DNA from: Pseudomonas alcaligenes
Lineage (GTDB): Bacteria > Pseudomonadota > Gammaproteobacteria > Pseudomonadales > Pseudomonadaceae
Reading direction: 5' to 3'
DNA: 64,000 nucleotides
NCBI RefSeq assembly: GCF_041729615.1
Contig: NZ_CP154874.1
Span: forward strand, 2,857,001 to 2,921,000
Shown here: positions 42,361-50,268 of the stretch, piece after piece
How positions within the stretch are numbered: position 1 is the first letter of the stretch
Layout: each line of letters opens with the position of its first letter
The notes under the pieces: model-generated
Databases searched by the model: none
Told to the model about the DNA's origin: nothing
Seen by the model: only the letters and a program-made list of their open reading frames with translations
Program-made: the position numbers and the translations under genes

Positions 42361-43888
42361 ACAGCCCCCAATGGCGGCTGCGGATGCGCGCCAGGCACAG
42401 GCGCAGCTCGCTTTCCAGGGCGCGGTCTTCAATCACCGGCGGGAAGTCGATGGCCAGTTGCTCGCGCATGGCGGCCAGCGGCGCGGGGATGTCGGTCTTG
42501 CCGGCGCGCTCGCGCAGCCACACGCCCTGGTTGGCGGCCAGCAGGGTGGCGGCGGCGACCTGTTCGGTCAGCTCCAGGCTACGCAGGGCGTCGCGGGCGG
42601 CAATGGTGCCCATGCTCACCTTGTCCTGGTTGTGGCATTCGGTGGAGCGCGAGAACACGCTGGCCGGCAGGGTGTTCTTCAGCGCCTCGGCGGTCCAGGC
42701 GCTGGCGCCGATCTGCACGGCCTTGAAGCCGTGGTTGATCATCGCGGTCTCGGCTGGGGCGCCGGACAGGTTGCTCGGCAGGCCGTGGTTGTAACGGGTG
42801 TCGACCAGCAGGGCGAGCTGGCGGTCGAGCAGGTCGGCGACGTTGCCGACCAGGTTCTTCAGGCTGTCCATGGCGAAGGCGATGTGCCCGCCGTAGAAGT
42901 GCCCGCCGTGCAGGGTGCGCTCGGTCTCGGCGTCGAACAGCGGGTTGTCGTTGGCGCTGTTCAGTTCGATCTCGATGAACTGCCGGAGCAGGCCCAGGCT
43001 GTCGGCCAGCACGCCGAGTACGTGCGGCGCGCAGCGCAGCGAGTAGCGGTCCTGCAGGCGGTGCAGCGGCGGCAGCGGCTCGGCCACGGCCAGGTCCTGG
43101 CGCAGCCAGGCGGCGACCTGGGTCTGCCCCGGGTGCGGCTTGGCGGCGAACAGGCGCTCGTCGAAGTGTTCCGGGTTGCCTTCCAGCGCCACCACGTTGA
43201 GCGCGGTGATGCGGGTGGCCAGCTGCAGCAGGTAGTCGGCGCGCGAATAGGCCAGGCAGGCCAGGGCGGTCATCACCGCAGTGCCGTTCATCAGCGCCAG
43301 CGCTTCTTTCGGGCGCAGGGTCAGCGGCGTCCAGCCGAGCTCCTGATGCACGTCCGCCGAACTGCGGCGTTCGCCTTTGTACATCACCTCGCGCTCACCG
43401 CTGAGGGTGGCGGCGACGTAAGACAACGGGGTCAGGTCGCCGCTGGCGCCGACCGAGCCTTCTTCCGGGATCAGCGGCAGCACATCGTGTTCGAGGAAGG
43501 CCTGCAGGCGCTCCAGCAGCTCCACGCGCACCCCGGACACGCCGTGGCACAGCGACTGCAGGCGCGCGGCCAGTACGGCGCGGGTGCTGGCTTCGTCGAG
43601 CAGCTTGCCCAGGCCGCAGCCGTGGAAGGTGAACAGGTGCCTGGGCAATGCCTCGACCTGGTGCAGCGGCACGGCCACCACGCAGGAGTCGCCATAGCCG
43701 GTGGTGACGCCGTAGATCACGCCTTCCTTGTCCAGCAGGGTGTCGAGGAAGCGCGCACCCTTGGCGATCTTCTCGCGGTAGGCGGCATCGCCCTGCAGCT
43801 GGGCGCGGGCGCTGCGCTGGGACAGGGCGACCACCTGCTCGATGGTCAGCTGGGCTTCGCCGAAGGTCACGTGGTCAGTCATGGGCAT
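42353..43888 (-). CDS. MIO-type aromatic amino acid ammonia-lyase
   Basis: 511 residues, HAL/PAL/TAL family. The Ala-Ser-Gly triad that forms the MIO electrophile is in EGSVGASGDLTPLSY. The catalytic Tyr is in YGVTTGYGDS, and SRSTECHNQDKVSMG is in the C-terminal half. At the substrate-selectivity loop it reads TFHGCG, with His at the position that tells His/Tyr lyases from Phe lyases. It would release ammonia from an aromatic amino acid to give a cinnamate-type aryl starter. Embedded in the APE operon with overlaps on both sides, far from any hut genes, so histidine catabolism is unlikely. Confidence 0.82.
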   Translation of the reverse strand: MPMTDHVTFGEAQLTIEQVVALSQRSARAQLQGDAAYREKIAKGARFLDTLLDKEGVIYGVTTGYGDSCVVAVPLHQVEALPRHLFTFHGCGLGKLLDEASTRAVLAARLQSLCHGVSGVRVELLERLQAFLEHDVLPLIPEEGSVGASGDLTPLSYVAATLSGEREVMYKGERRSSADVHQELGWTPLTLRPKEALALMNGTAVMTALACLAYSRADYLLQLATRITALNVVALEGNPEHFDERLFAAKPHPGQTQVAAWLRQDLAVAEPLPPLHRLQDRYSLRCAPHVLGVLADSLGLLRQFIEIELNSANDNPLFDAETERTLHGGHFYGGHIAFAMDSLKNLVGNVADLLDRQLALLVDTRYNHGLPSNLSGAPAETAMINHGFKAVQIGASAWTAEALKNTLPASVFSRSTECHNQDKVSMGTIAARDALRSLELTEQVAAATLLAANQGVWLRERAGKTDIPAPLAAMREQLAIDFPPVIEDRALESELRLCLARIRSRHWGLYA

Positions 43889-44807
43889 TCCAGAACGGGT
43901 AGAAGTTGAACCATTGCTGCGGAGCGTTCAGGCAGCGTTCGCCGAGGCGCTCGGCATAGCGTTGTACCCAGCCGCGGATTACCGCGTCGCGGTCGCGGCG
44001 CGTCCACTGCACGGCGTTGGCGAAGCTTTCCAGGATCACCTGGTAGCGGCCGTCGATCTTCAGGCAGTGCATCAGGTTGACCGGGCATTGCAGCAGCCCG
44101 GCCAGCAGCCAGGGGCCCTGGGGGAAGGCGGCCGGCTGGCCGAGGAAGTCCACCGTGACGTTGCGCCCGCCGTGCAGCGGCACGCGGTCGCCGGCGATCG
44201 CCAGCCACTCGCCGCGCTCCAGGCGCTCGGACAGCTGCAGCATCACGGCCGGGTCCAGCTCGCTGACCTGGATCAGGCGCAGGTGGCTGGCGCCGGCCTC
44301 GCCCAGCAGGCGATTGAACTGCGCGGCGTGCTTGGTGTGCACCAGCACGTTCATCTGCACCTTCTCGCCCAGTTCTGCGAGGGCGCGGCAGACTTCCAGG
44401 TTGCCCAGGTGGGCGGTGACCAGCAGCTGGCCGCGGCCGCCGACATGCAGCTGCTGGCGCAGGCCTTCGGGGTCGACCAGGCTCACCTGCTCCAGGCCGA
44501 GGCGGCCGTTCCACACGTCGAGCTTGTCCAGCAGGGCGTCGGCGAAGGCCATGAACTGGCGGAACACCGAGCCGTGGCTGGGGCGCAGCTCGGTGCGGCC
44601 GCTCCAGGCGGCCAGGTTGCGCTGGTACTGCCAGATGCTGCACCGCGCCTGGCGGCCGAACAGGTAGAAATACAGCACGATGGCGTACAGCAGCGGCGCC
44701 AGCAGGCGCCGCCCGAGCAGGCGCGCGGCGCCGGCGGTGAACTTCATCAGCAGGAAGCTGCCGCGCTCGCGCTGGCCGGCCCAGTGCTGGGCCTTCCCGC
44801 TGCTCAT
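43875..44807 (-). CDS. LpxL/HtrB-like acyltransferase of the APE cluster
   Basis: 310 residues from MSSGKAQHWAGQRERG. The catalytic HX4E motif is visible in TAHLGNLEVC, and a membrane-anchoring N-terminal segment reads LLAPLLYAIVLYFYLFG. WLAIAGDRVPLHGGRNVTV resembles the GDR-rich block of lysophospholipid/lipid A acyltransferases. It probably acylates the lipid anchor of the aryl polyene. In some APE clusters this domain is fused to the glycosyltransferase (ApeJ). Here they are separate overlapping genes (ATGA). Confidence 0.78.
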   Translation of the reverse strand: MSSGKAQHWAGQRERGSFLLMKFTAGAARLLGRRLLAPLLYAIVLYFYLFGRQARCSIWQYQRNLAAWSGRTELRPSHGSVFRQFMAFADALLDKLDVWNGRLGLEQVSLVDPEGLRQQLHVGGRGQLLVTAHLGNLEVCRALAELGEKVQMNVLVHTKHAAQFNRLLGEAGASHLRLIQVSELDPAVMLQLSERLERGEWLAIAGDRVPLHGGRNVTVDFLGQPAAFPQGPWLLAGLLQCPVNLMHCLKIDGRYQVILESFANAVQWTRRDRDAVIRGWVQRYAERLGERCLNAPQQWFNFYPFWNAHD

Positions 44808-45682
44808 CCGCGCCACCTGCGCCAGAGGATCAGCGGCGCGCGCGGCAGCATGCCGAAGAACAGTTTGGCGTGCATCTTCGAGATCAGCGCGTTGTCCAGC
44901 CACAGGCGGAAGTGCGACAGGCCGTCCAGCGGGTAGTGCACGCGGGTCGGCAGCCACAGCATCGGCTGGTTGCGCCAGGACAGGCGCACCAGGATCTCGG
45001 TGTCGAAGTCCATGCGCCGGCCTAGGCGCACCGCGTCGATCAGCGCCAGGGTGGCCGGCAGCGGGTAGACGCGAAAGCCGCACATGGAATCGCGGATCGA
45101 CAGCGACAGGCTGTTGATCCAGGCCCACACGTGGGTCAGGTAGCGCGCGTAGAGGCGGCCCTTGGGCACGCTCGCGTCGTATTGCGGGTAGCCGCAGACC
45201 AGCGCCTGCGGGTGTTCGCGCGAGGTGGCGAGGAAGCGCGCCACGTCGCCCAGGTCGTGCTGGCCGTCGGCGTCCACCTGCAGGGCGTGGCTGAAGCCCA
45301 GGCGCGCGGCCTCGCGCAGGCCGGCCATCACCGCGCCGCCCTTGCCCTGGTTGATGGGCAGGCGCACCAGATGGGTGTTGTCCTGCTGGGCCAGCTGGTC
45401 CATCACCGCCGCGCAGGCCGGGCTGGAGGCGTCGTCGACCAGCACACAGGGCAGCCCGGCTTCATGCAACGCCGCCACCACCCTGGGCAGGGCGTGCTCG
45501 TGGTTGTAGACCGGGATGACGGCGCAGGGCCTGTGGAACCCTTGGAAAGCTACCTGCGTTGCCATTGCTGCGTTAAGAACAGGCTCAGGATGCTCATTTA
45601 CCGCTTGTAAACTGCGCTCCTTCGCCTGTTCTTGCCTTGCACTGGCTGCCTCGCCAACGCTTTCCAAGGGCTCCTTATGCAT
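44804..45682 (-). CDS. Family 2 glycosyltransferase of the APE cluster
   Basis: 292 residues from the ATG at 45682, which has GGGGG 6-7 nt upstream. A start at 45565 would give 253 residues but lacks a ribosome site. The GT-A core begins CAVIPVYNHEHAL, followed by VLVDDASSPAC, INQGKGGAVMAGLREA and the metal-binding DXD-like QVDADGQHD. This is the dolichyl-phosphate-mannose-synthase type found in APE clusters (the GT half of ApeJ). Residues 5-48 are encoded by the inserted 132-bp element at 45539-45670, so the natural protein probably began shortly before the CAVIPVYN strand. Confidence 0.78.
   Translation of the reverse strand: MHKEPLESVGEAASARQEQAKERSLQAVNEHPEPVLNAAMATQVAFQGFHRPCAVIPVYNHEHALPRVVAALHEAGLPCVLVDDASSPACAAVMDQLAQQDNTHLVRLPINQGKGGAVMAGLREAARLGFSHALQVDADGQHDLGDVARFLATSREHPQALVCGYPQYDASVPKGRLYARYLTHVWAWINSLSLSIRDSMCGFRVYPLPATLALIDAVRLGRRMDFDTEILVRLSWRNQPMLWLPTRVHYPLDGLSHFRLWLDNALISKMHAKLFFGMLPRAPLILWRRWRG
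45539..45670. repeat. 132-bp element with perfect 12-bp terminal inverted repeats
   Basis: The ends are CCCTTGGAAAGC (45539-45550) and GCTTTCCAAGGG (45659-45670), exact reverse complements. Between them lies ATGCTCATTTACCGC followed by GTAAACT-CGCT-C-TCG, a core that recurs at 47930. The length is 44 codons exactly, so the glycosyltransferase frame is kept through the insert. Confidence 0.85.
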
Positions 45683-47339
45683 TGGCTGCCCCCAGCAGGA
45701 TGCGCCCGGAGGAGCAGGGCGCCTCGCCGTTGCGGTAGGCGAAGTACAGCTTGCCGCGCTCGGCATCGAAACGCAGGCTCAGCTGGACGCGGTCGCCGGG
45801 GCGCACCAGCTGCTGGAACTTCAGCACTTCCATGCCGCAGAAGCGCGCGGGTAGCCCGGCGATCAGCTGGCGGGCCAGGCGCTGGGCCCAGTCGATCTGC
45901 ACCACGCCGGGCAGCACCGGGGTCTGCGGGAAATGCCCGGTGAAGTGCGCCAGGTCCGGCGGTACGTCCAGTTCCAGTTGCCATTCGCCGTCCTGCTCGA
46001 CGGCCGAGCGCGGCTCGACCTGGGTCGGCCGGGGCGCGGCCAGCAGGCGCTCGACCTCGGCCTGGGCCAGCTTGCCCTGGCTGCTGTAGGGCAGCTCCAG
46101 CAGCAGACGCCAGCGGCGCGGCAAGGCGATGGCCTCGCAGTGGCCGGCCAGGTGCTGGCGCAGGGCCTCGGTAACGGTCTTGCGCCCCTGGTTGCGCAGG
46201 ACATGCAGGCCGGCCGGGCTCAGCGCCAGCAGGGCGCCGAGGAAGGCGCGGCCTTCCTGGATCACGCCGAGGCGGGCGTCGGCCACCCACTCGTGGGCTG
46301 CCAGCGCCTGCTCCAGCATGGGCAGGGAGATGCGCTTTTCTTCCAGCTTGACGATGCGGTCCAGGCGCCCGCGCAGGGCGAAGCGGCCATCGGCCTGCAG
46401 CTCGGCGGCGTCCGCGCTCTGCTCGACATGCCCGGCCGGCAGGTAGGGCGAGGCGATGCGCAGGGCGCCCTCGGCGTTCAGGGCGAGTTCGACGCCGGCG
46501 AAGGGCGTCCACAGCTCGCCGCCCTGGCGCCAGGCGATGCCGCCGGTCTCGGAGCTGCCGTAGATCTCGGTCGGCTGCTGGCCGAGCTGGTTGCCTAGCT
46601 CGGCGGAGACTTCCGCCGGCAGCGCGCCGCCGGAGGAGAACACCCGGCGCACGGCGCCCAGGGCTCGCCAGTCGAGGTTGTCGCCCATGCGCTTGAGCAA
46701 TGCGGGGCTGGCCACCCAGGCGAAGGCCGGCTGGCCCAGGCTCTCGCGCTGCAGGTCCTCGGGGAAGGGCAGGGCGCGGCGGCAGAACGGGCGGCCGGCG
46801 CACAGCGGCCAGAGCACGCGGAACAGCAGGCCGTAGATATGCTGGGCGGCGACGCTGCCGAGGATGCTGGCGCCGGCCAGGTCGCGGCCCCACAGCTGTT
46901 CCAGGGCCTCCACTTCGTTGGCCAGCTGGCGCAGGGACTTGTCGATCAGCTTGGGTTCGCCGCTGGAGCCGGAGGTGCACAGGACCAGGCGGCAGGCGTC
47001 GAGGTCGAGGGCGGCGGGCGGCAGCGGCTCACCATCAATGCCATCGAGCTCGTCCAGCCACAGGTCGACCTGCGCGCCCAGGCGCTGGCGGCTCTGTGCC
47101 TGGGCATCGCCCGGCAGCAGCACGCGCATACCGGCGCGCCAGGCGCCGAGCAGGGCGATGGCCAGCTCGCCGGCATCCTCCAGGTACAGCGCCAGGCTGC
47201 GCACGCCGCGTGCCTGCAGGGCGCCGGCCAGGCGCAGGGCGCGCTGCTGCAGCTGGGCGTGGTCGAGCGCCGGCTCCAGCGCCACGGCGCGGTTGCTCAG
47301 GGGGTGCAGCAGCAGCTCGGCGAGCGGCAGCCAGGTCAT
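45675..47339 (-). CDS. apeH: AMP-ligase fused to ApeI-type dehydratase domain
   Basis: 554 residues from [11 protein letters not shown]. The N-terminal ~430 residues are an ANL-family adenylating enzyme: P-loop [29 protein letters not shown], and the C-terminal lysine region [13 protein letters not shown]. The last ~110 residues form a FabA/FabZ-like hot-dog domain with [17 protein letters not shown], whose His is the catalytic residue. The protein thus joins ApeH (activation of the aryl acid onto an ACP) with ApeI (dehydration). These are separate genes in the clusters I remember best. It overlaps apeG (ATGA). Confidence 0.84.
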   Translation of the reverse strand: MTWLPLAELLLHPLSNRAVALEPALDHAQLQQRALRLAGALQARGVRSLALYLEDAGELAIALLGAWRAGMRVLLPGDAQAQSRQRLGAQVDLWLDELDGIDGEPLPPAALDLDACRLVLCTSGSSGEPKLIDKSLRQLANEVEALEQLWGRDLAGASILGSVAAQHIYGLLFRVLWPLCAGRPFCRRALPFPEDLQRESLGQPAFAWVASPALLKRMGDNLDWRALGAVRRVFSSGGALPAEVSAELGNQLGQQPTEIYGSSETGGIAWRQGGELWTPFAGVELALNAEGALRIASPYLPAGHVEQSADAAELQADGRFALRGRLDRIVKLEEKRISLPMLEQALAAHEWVADARLGVIQEGRAFLGALLALSPAGLHVLRNQGRKTVTEALRQHLAGHCEAIALPRRWRLLLELPYSSQGKLAQAEVERLLAAPRPTQVEPRSAVEQDGEWQLELDVPPDLAHFTGHFPQTPVLPGVVQIDWAQRLARQLIAGLPARFCGMEVLKFQQLVRPGDRVQLSLRFDAERGKLYFAYRNGEAPCSSGRILLGAANA

Positions 47340-47938
47340 CCATGTCTCCTTACTTGCTGGCGGATCAACCACTCAGCGGCGAACAACAGGCCCATCAGGG
47401 CGTAGGAAATCAGCCCGGTATACAGCGTCCACCAGGCCAGCGGCGCCCACAGGGTGAGGGCGATCACCACCAGGCCGTTGAGCAGGAAGAACAGCGCCCA
47501 CACCTGGGTGACCTTGCGCGTGTAGCGCACCGCGTGCTCCGGCAGCTCCGGCTCGCGCAGGCGCGCCAGGCGCTCGACCATCGGCGGGCCGAAGCGTAGC
47601 GACAGGCCGAACAGCGCCAGCAGCAGGCCGCTGATCAGCACCGGATACCAGCGCAGCAGCGCCGGCTCGCCGGCCAGGCCGAGCAGGGCGCAGAAGGCCA
47701 GGGCGGCACCGGTCATCCAGCGACTGCCGGGCTGGCCGCGCTGGCTGATGGCGCGCGCCAGCCACAGGCCGCCGAGCAGGGCGGCGAACAGGCGCGGCGA
47801 CAGGTGCTCCATGCCGTAGTAGACGGCGAAGGGGTAGAGCAGGCCCGCCACCGCCAGCAGCAGGCCGAACAGGCGAGCCAGTTTGGGATCAGCTGCGCGT
47901 CGGCGAGCCTGCGTTGAAAGCGACCTCGGCATGCTCAT
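47336..47938 (-). CDS. apeG: APE cluster membrane protein (COG4648, ApeG)
   Basis: 200 residues with about six hydrophobic segments (LFGLLLAVAGLLYPFAVYYG, VLISGLLLALFGLSL, VWALFFLLNGLVVIAL). It matches the COG4648-type membrane proteins that sit between the ACPs and the AMP-ligase in APE clusters; function unknown. The first start codon at 47938 lies inside the degenerate repeat at 47910-47995, and a second ATG at 47932 is possible. Confidence 0.75.
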   Translation of the reverse strand: MSMPRSLSTQARRRAADPKLARLFGLLLAVAGLLYPFAVYYGMEHLSPRLFAALLGGLWLARAISQRGQPGSRWMTGAALAFCALLGLAGEPALLRWYPVLISGLLLALFGLSLRFGPPMVERLARLREPELPEHAVRYTRKVTQVWALFFLLNGLVVIALTLWAPLAWWTLYTGLISYALMGLLFAAEWLIRQQVRRHG

Positions 47939-47995
47939 TTACCGCCCGTAAACTCCGCTGCCTCGGCCGCTCTCGCCTTGTCTCGCTCTAGCTCG
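47910..47995. repeat. Degenerate copy of the 45539-45670 element core
   Basis: TGCGTTGAAAGCGACCTCGG then ATGCTCATTTACCGC, two variable bases, GTAAACT-CGCT-C-TCG-C..TCT-GCCTTG. The same order of blocks is found at 45568-45656. The 12-bp terminal repeats are not recognisable here. It spans the apeG start and most of the 85-bp gap to the ACP gene. Confidence 0.7.
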
Positions 47996-48023
47996 CAAGA
48001 TCCGAAACTGGCTCGCATTGGCT

Positions 48024-48287
48024 TCAGTCTTGGGCCGGGGCGGCGTTGACCACCTGGAACACGGCCTCGACCACGTCGCCGACGGTGCGCACCGCCTTGA
48101 ATTCCTCGGCGGCGATCTTCTTGCCGGTCTGGCGCTTGATGTGGTCGATCAGGTCGACGGCGTCGATGCTGTCGATCTCCAGGTCCTGGTACAGGTTGGC
48201 GTCGAGGGTGACGCGCTCGGCGTCCAGCTCGAACAGCTCGACCAGGGCATCGCGCAGGGTGGCGAAAATCTCTTCACGGCTTTGCAT
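48024..48287 (-). CDS. apeF: Acyl carrier protein 2 of the APE cluster (ApeF)
   Basis: 87 residues. The phosphopantetheine attachment site is Ser in YQDLEIDSIDAVDLIDHI. Acidic and helical as expected. It probably carries the aryl starter or the growing polyene. Lies 11 bp after the other ACP. Confidence 0.85.
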   Translation of the reverse strand: MQSREEIFATLRDALVELFELDAERVTLDANLYQDLEIDSIDAVDLIDHIKRQTGKKIAAEEFKAVRTVGDVVEAVFQVVNAAPAQD

Positions 48288-48298
48288 CGCGGACTTCC

Positions 48299-48559
48299 TC
48301 AGGCGGCCTGTTTCGCGGCGACAAAGGCCGCCAGGCTGGCCACGTTGGCGAAGTGCTGGCGGGTATCCTTGGCTTCGGCGTCGATCTTGATGCCGAAGCG
48401 CTTCTGGATGGCCAGGCCGAGCTCCAGGGCGTCCACCGAGTCCAGGCCCAGGCCCTCGCCGAACAGGGTGAGGTCGGCGGCGATGTCCTCGGCGGCCATG
48501 TCTTCCAGGCCCAGGGCCTCGATGATCAGGTGCTTGATCTCAGTTTGCAGATCGCTCAT
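48299..48559 (-). CDS. apeE: Acyl carrier protein 1 of the APE cluster (ApeE)
   Basis: 86 residues with the 4'-phosphopantetheine site in FGEGLGLDSVDALELGLAI. Two ACPs in tandem are the rule in APE clusters. In characterised systems they have different partners in initiation and elongation. The start overlaps the acyltransferase 3' end by 20 nt. Confidence 0.87.
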   Translation of the reverse strand: MSDLQTEIKHLIIEALGLEDMAAEDIAADLTLFGEGLGLDSVDALELGLAIQKRFGIKIDAEAKDTRQHFANVASLAAFVAAKQAA

Positions 48560-49349
48560 CTGTTGCGAGCTCCTTCATGAAATGTTGATGCAGATGGTCA
48601 TTGAGCTTGCGCGAGGCAATCGGCAGCGGAGCCTGCTCGGTGAATTGCCGCGGATCGATATCCTCCCCGACCCGCAGGCGAAAATGGAAACGACGCGACG
48701 GAATGCTGTACCAGGGCTCGGCCTTGGTCAGGGTGGTGGGCGTCACGCTGATCACCACCGGGGTGACCACACTGGCGCCGCGCACCGCGATGGCGGCGGC
48801 GCCGCGGTGGAACTCGGGTGCCCGCCCCGGCGTGGTGCGCGTGCCCTCGGGGAACACGATCAGGGTCTGGCCCTGCTGCAGGGCGCCGGCGGCCTCGTCG
48901 AGCATGTCCAGGCTGCCGCTGTTGCTGATGTAGCCGGCGGCGCGGATCGGCCCGCGCATGCTGGGATTGTCCCACAGGCTCTGCTTGACCACGCAGTTGG
49001 CGTCGCGGATGAAGGCGATCAGCACCACCACGTCGATCAGCGAGGGGTGGTTGGCGATCACCATCTGCCCCGGACGGCCCAGGCGCTCGGCGCCTTCGAC
49101 TTCGTAGGTCAGCACGCCGCTGCGGTACATGAACTGGACGAACCAGTAGAAAGTGCGGCTGACCACGGCGCGGGCGCGGGTGCGACGCACCAGGGCGTCG
49201 CCGGGCAGCAGGGCCAGCAGCGGGAACACGACGAGGCGCAGCAGCACGCCGCCGATGCCGAACAGCGAGAAGCTCAGCGCGGTGGCGATCAGGCGCCACC
49301 AGTAGGGCGCGCTGTAGCGACTCAGGCCTTGATGCGCGACCAGTTCCAT
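48540..49349 (-). CDS. apeD: 1-Acylglycerol-3-phosphate acyltransferase-like protein (ApeD)
   Basis: 269 residues, PlsC fold. The HX4D motif is in VIANHPSLIDVVV, and the second motif is TLIVFPEGTRTTPG. Two N-terminal hydrophobic segments anchor it in the inner membrane. It likely transfers the polyene acyl chain to a lipid headgroup. It overlaps apeC by 28 nt, the longest overlap in the operon. Confidence 0.82.
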   Translation of the reverse strand: MELVAHQGLSRYSAPYWWRLIATALSFSLFGIGGVLLRLVVFPLLALLPGDALVRRTRARAVVSRTFYWFVQFMYRSGVLTYEVEGAERLGRPGQMVIANHPSLIDVVVLIAFIRDANCVVKQSLWDNPSMRGPIRAAGYISNSGSLDMLDEAAGALQQGQTLIVFPEGTRTTPGRAPEFHRGAAAIAVRGASVVTPVVISVTPTTLTKAEPWYSIPSRRFHFRLRVGEDIDPRQFTEQAPLPIASRKLNDHLHQHFMKELATDERSAN

Positions 49350-50038
49350 TGCCGGCGTTTCCAGTGATGTTGCAGGGAGTCCGCGCCGCCACACAGGGCG
49401 CGGACCAGGTTCAGGGCGTGCGGCCAGGGTGCCCGCGGTCCTTCGCCCTGGCGCAGTTCCAGGCGCCATTCGTGGCCCGGGCGCAGCAGCAGGGCCACGG
49501 CGTAGGGGAAGGGCACGTCGTCGATGGAGGCGCGGTACAGCTCGGGCGGGGTTTCCTCGGCGACGATCAGCAGCACCCCGGGCGCACCTTCGCCGAGCAG
49601 GGTGGCGGCCTCCAGCAGGGCCTGCTCGAGGCCGTCGCCTTCGGCGGCCAGGGCGGTCATCTCGCTGGTGTCGCCGCGCTGGATCGACCACAGGCCGATG
49701 ATCGCGTTGTGCACCGAGAGGCTGAACTGGGTGGGCGAGAGCGGCTCGTCGTGGGCCAGGTCGCTGAGGATGGTCAGGGTGCGCGGGGTTTCGCCATGGC
49801 GCGAGGCGAAGACCAGGGGCATGGGGCCGGCGGCCTCGGCCAGCGGCCAGGCGACGTGGAAGGCCATGCGCGCCAGACGGCTCAGGCGCCGGCGCTGCAG
49901 GGCCGGAAGAAAGCCCACGTCGGGCTGTTCGCCGCCGTCCTGCGGGGCGAATCCGGCCTGTTGCCAGGCGCACCAGTCGTATGCGCTGTCCAGGCCGGGG
50001 GCCCAGGCACGCCATTGCTCGATCCTGAAGTCTGTCAC
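49322..50038 (-). CDS. apeC: Chain-length-factor-like beta-ketoacyl synthase fragment (ApeC)
   Basis: 238 residues from a GTG (VTDFRIEQWRAWAPG). It resembles only the N-terminal half of a thiolase-fold KS (VGFLPALQRRRLSRLARMAF, LVFASRHGETPRTL, NAIIGLWSIQRGD) and lacks a KS active-site Cys. Proteins of this type in APE clusters pair with ApeO as a non-catalytic chain-length factor. It is the first gene of the ape operon. About 230 bp separate it from the divergent ParA-like gene, where the operon promoter should lie; I could not pick a convincing one. Confidence 0.8.
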   Translation of the reverse strand: MTDFRIEQWRAWAPGLDSAYDWCAWQQAGFAPQDGGEQPDVGFLPALQRRRLSRLARMAFHVAWPLAEAAGPMPLVFASRHGETPRTLTILSDLAHDEPLSPTQFSLSVHNAIIGLWSIQRGDTSEMTALAAEGDGLEQALLEAATLLGEGAPGVLLIVAEETPPELYRASIDDVPFPYAVALLLRPGHEWRLELRQGEGPRAPWPHALNLVRALCGGADSLQHHWKRRQWNWSRIKA

Positions 50039-50268
50039 GCTGAGAGCTCTTCTCGGCCCTTCCGAGGGGCGTCCTTGTCTACTGCGGTCCCGCCGCGGAA
50101 GGGGCAGCCGGGACATGGCGAGGTACTGGCATTATCCAGACCGTGCGCGGCCTGCGCAAATTCTGGCGCGGCCGGCCTGACGAGAGGCTGGCCAGGCGCC
50201 ACCTTATTCCTCGCCCTTGTCACGGGCTTTGCATAGAATCCGTCCATCTGCGATCAGGGAGGTGTCAC

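Noticed and set aside
42353..43888. Histidine ammonia-lyase of the hut pathway
   Set aside because: No hutU, hutI or hutC nearby, and the gene is embedded with overlaps in the APE operon.
50143..50268. N-terminal extension of the ParA-like protein
   Set aside because: Arg/His-rich and without a ribosome site; AGGGAGG stands just before the ATG at 50269, where the Walker A region begins as in the family.
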